NCBI GenBank assembly: GCA_037179385.1
Contig: CM074189.1
Coordinates: 21,897,020 to 21,961,019, forward strand
DNA from: Holothuria scabra
Taxonomy: Eukaryota; Echinodermata; Holothuroidea; Aspidochirotida; Holothuriidae
Reading direction: 5' to 3'
Length of the DNA stretch: 64,000 bases
The notes under the pieces were generated by a model, which worked only from the letters and a program-made list of their open reading frames with translations, did no database searches and was not told the DNA's origin. Positions 62,186 through 64,000 of this stretch are shown piece after piece; position 1 is the stretch's first letter; every line of letters starts with the position of its first letter. The translations under genes and the position numbers were made by a program.

Positions 62186-62243
62186 GCTCTCCCCTTTCCC
62201 CCACTTCAGTGTTGGTTGGAACAATTGACCAGTCCTGAGTATA
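62186..62243. repeat. Dispersed repeat matching 28455-28541
   Basis: AGCCGCTCTCCCCTTTCCCC, ACTTCAGTGTTGGTTGGAAC and GACCAGTCCTGAGTATAAC match the reverse complement of the insertion in the reverse-transcriptase remnant. Confidence 0.6.
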
Positions 62244-62479
62244 ACAAAATTGAACTGGAGGACACGGTCGGTACTTAGAGTCCATTGCAACAATAAAGAA
62301 GCATTTTTGTGCAGTAAACTCACCCATTATGTTCAATAATACAGCGAAAAATATTGTACTGATTTTGAAGGGCATTTCAAGTAACTTGTCCTACATGCAT
62401 AAGGAACTGCATGTCCAAAAAGTGAAATTTAGTGCAGGAAGCTAGGATTCGTATATATTCCCCAAACTGAATAGCAATT

Positions 62480-63075
62480 TGAACGGATGCCAACCGTACA
62501 TAAATGTCAGGAGCCACCCGTAGCTTTTGCTCCGAGTAGCAGCGTAGGCCTGAATGCTTAAACCAGGGAGTTTTTAGAGCTCTTAAGGTTGATTAAATGT
62601 TGTGTGCTCCAGCTGATGCTTGAGAAAGGTGCACCGTCTAATCTCTAATCTTCTTTTCAAAATGGGTCTTTGTAGCCGTTAAACGAAAGTATTAAGTTTG
62701 TTTGATGAGAATGCAAGGGCTAGGGAAAGGCCAGATTTTCCCCACAGATTCCTTAGCTGGTACAAAGTGTTCAATGCGGAGTATGCCTTAAAAACTTGAC
62801 CACCAATTTTTATGTCGAAACAACGCAGTCGACTTTGTGTTTCTTACCGATTTTTGGTAACACAAACTGTAATTTATTGGTATTGGCCTCCCAAATGTGA
62901 CACCGAAACGTGTAGCAAACCTTTCTATTGTGAAATGTTTGGGGCAAAAAGGCCATCAAAACTGTTGAGCTTTGGCTCACAGTGCCCCCGTGTTATTTGC
63001 ATATGGTCATGGGTACGGAAAATAGGATTTTCAGTTTTCTTCTTGTCTCAAGGTAATGATTAGGATTTAAATAAA
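62480..63075 (+). repeat. Local direct duplication, unit 2
   Basis: Partner of 60960-61570 at an offset of about 1.51 kb. The hairpin here has decayed to CCAGGGAGTTTTTAGAGCTC. It ends about 0.5 kb from the GPCR stop codon, downstream of that gene. Confidence 0.75.
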
Positions 63076-63572
63076 AATTAGGTGCTCTAAGAATGTCTTG
63101 ACCCTTTTCTGGTGTCAGAAATACTTTTTTTGTTTTTTATAAATAGTAAACAGAGTCAAAAAGTGGTAGTCTGGGATAAGGGGTTCGTATCTAATAGTAT
63201 GCAACTACGTCACTGCTTTGCGCATCCCTCACTTTTTCCATCCAGTCGTCCATTTTACAACAATTGTTACTAAGGTGCTGTTGTGCTCGCGTTTCGTTAA
63301 CACAACGACTGTTTTTGATCATTTCAATCCAGTGAAACGGGCTGACGTCACGTGCATAATCTCTGTATCAAGAAGTCGGTTGTTCATTTGGTATCATTTG
63401 CCTACAACTATAAACGAAAAAAATCTTATGGTTTGACCACACTGCAGTACTATGAGGCACAGCATAGCTGCGTAGTATAACGGCCAATACGGAAGAAGAA
63501 ATGAAATCGGAAGTGCGATGACGTCACGTGAAAAACCTCTATTCCCCTGAGTCTGGAACAGGTTTGATGAGC

Positions 63573-64000
63573 TTAGCTTAGTTCTCGTTGCTCAGCTATG
63601 AATGATGGTTCGTTCTTTTTTTTACTTTTTATTGTAGGTATCGTGTAAATGAAAGGATTGAAAGCAGAATTGATTGGCATTACAAACACAGTTATCCAAA
63701 CATATAATTCTACTGAAATATTTTTATCTCCTGTAGAAACAATCCCTAATATTATGATGGGAAGCCAGCAAAGCAAATCGGTACCGACAATAATAGACAT
63801 CTTTATCGCCATTCTGACTTCCTCTTTGTTATTCCGTCGGCGTCCCGATGTAACTTTTGATACAATAGCTGATATGAACATGGCCACATAACACAATGAG
63901 ATAACAATTACGCAAAATGAGCTGAAGTAAACGAACACTATCTGCGAATATACCCACTGTACACCCTTAACATCACTTATTTCTTCAATTGCGTCTAATG
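63573..64000 (-). CDS. Relaxin-receptor/LGR-type class A GPCR, C-terminal part (partial)
   Basis: The minus-strand frame is open from the window edge to a TAA at 63573-63575, giving 141 codons. In order: TM5 (WVYSQIVFVYFSSFCVIVIS region), a basic third intracellular loop (SKVTSGRRRNNKEEV), TM6 (RMAIKMSIIVGTDLLCWLPI), a short outer loop, then TM7 with VFVMPINSAFNPFIYT and a short Lys-rich tail. TDxLCWxPI in TM6 and MPINSAxNPFxYT in TM7 are characteristic of glycoprotein-hormone and relaxin receptors with leucine-rich ectodomains. NPFIY is the class A NPxxY. The receptor would act at the plasma membrane through G proteins. TM1-4 and the ectodomain lie beyond the window. The tail after TM7 is short (about 23 residues). 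Confidence 0.88.
   Translation of the reverse strand, partial: LDAIEEISDVKGVQWVYSQIVFVYFSSFCVIVISLCYVAMFISAIVSKVTSGRRRNNKEEVRMAIKMSIIVGTDLLCWLPIIILGIVSTGDKNISVELYVWITVFVMPINSAFNPFIYTIPTIKSKKKNEPSFIAEQRELS

Overview
The window is eukaryotic genomic DNA, AT-rich and gene-poor, full of short ORFs, GT-AG introns, microsatellites and nested transposable elements. The protein-coding remnants (a relaxin-receptor-type class A GPCR, a WD40-repeat protein and a possible Ig-like receptor) and the repeat types suggest a marine invertebrate, plausibly a deuterostome such as an echinoderm. That assignment is inference only. Nothing bacterial or phage-like is visible.

Layout. 1-3.4 kb: no gene seen. 3.46-6.23 kb: a hAT-like non-autonomous element with 8-bp target duplications, carrying a nested piggyBac-type MITE with TTAA sites. 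7.7-8.2 kb (minus): a candidate membrane-segment exon plus a weak phase-compatible upstream exon. 12.0-13.0 kb (plus): two phase-compatible exons of a possible Ig-like membrane protein. 13.2-14.6 kb: a TA-flanked terminal-inverted-repeat element. 15.7-23.2 kb and 38.8-42.9 kb: two copies of a ~4 kb direct segmental duplication, each with a ~205-bp tandem array and the same inserted tRNA-derived SINE. 24.4-33.2 kb (plus): at least six exons of a WD40 protein, apparently lacking internal exons. Its introns hold a broken non-LTR retrotransposon (27.7-29.2 kb, minus) and a 68-bp satellite with a 9-mer higher-order period. 32.6-36.7 kb: a large two-part inverted duplication that includes the satellite. 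43.4-48.6 kb: a diverged repeat pair. 54.1-57.5 kb: a Harbinger-like element with TTA target sites and an intact SINE inside. 57.75-58.14 kb: a palindromic MITE. 60.6-63.1 kb: locally duplicated non-coding units with a recurrent perfect hairpin. 63.57-64.0 kb (minus): C-terminal part of the GPCR, running off the window edge.

There is no operon-like cooperation among genes. The main story is structural: nested transposons, a SINE that dates a duplication, a higher-order satellite and an inverted duplication, all centred on an intron-rich WD40 gene that may be decaying. All exon calls come from reading frames and splice phases by eye, with no transcript or database support.
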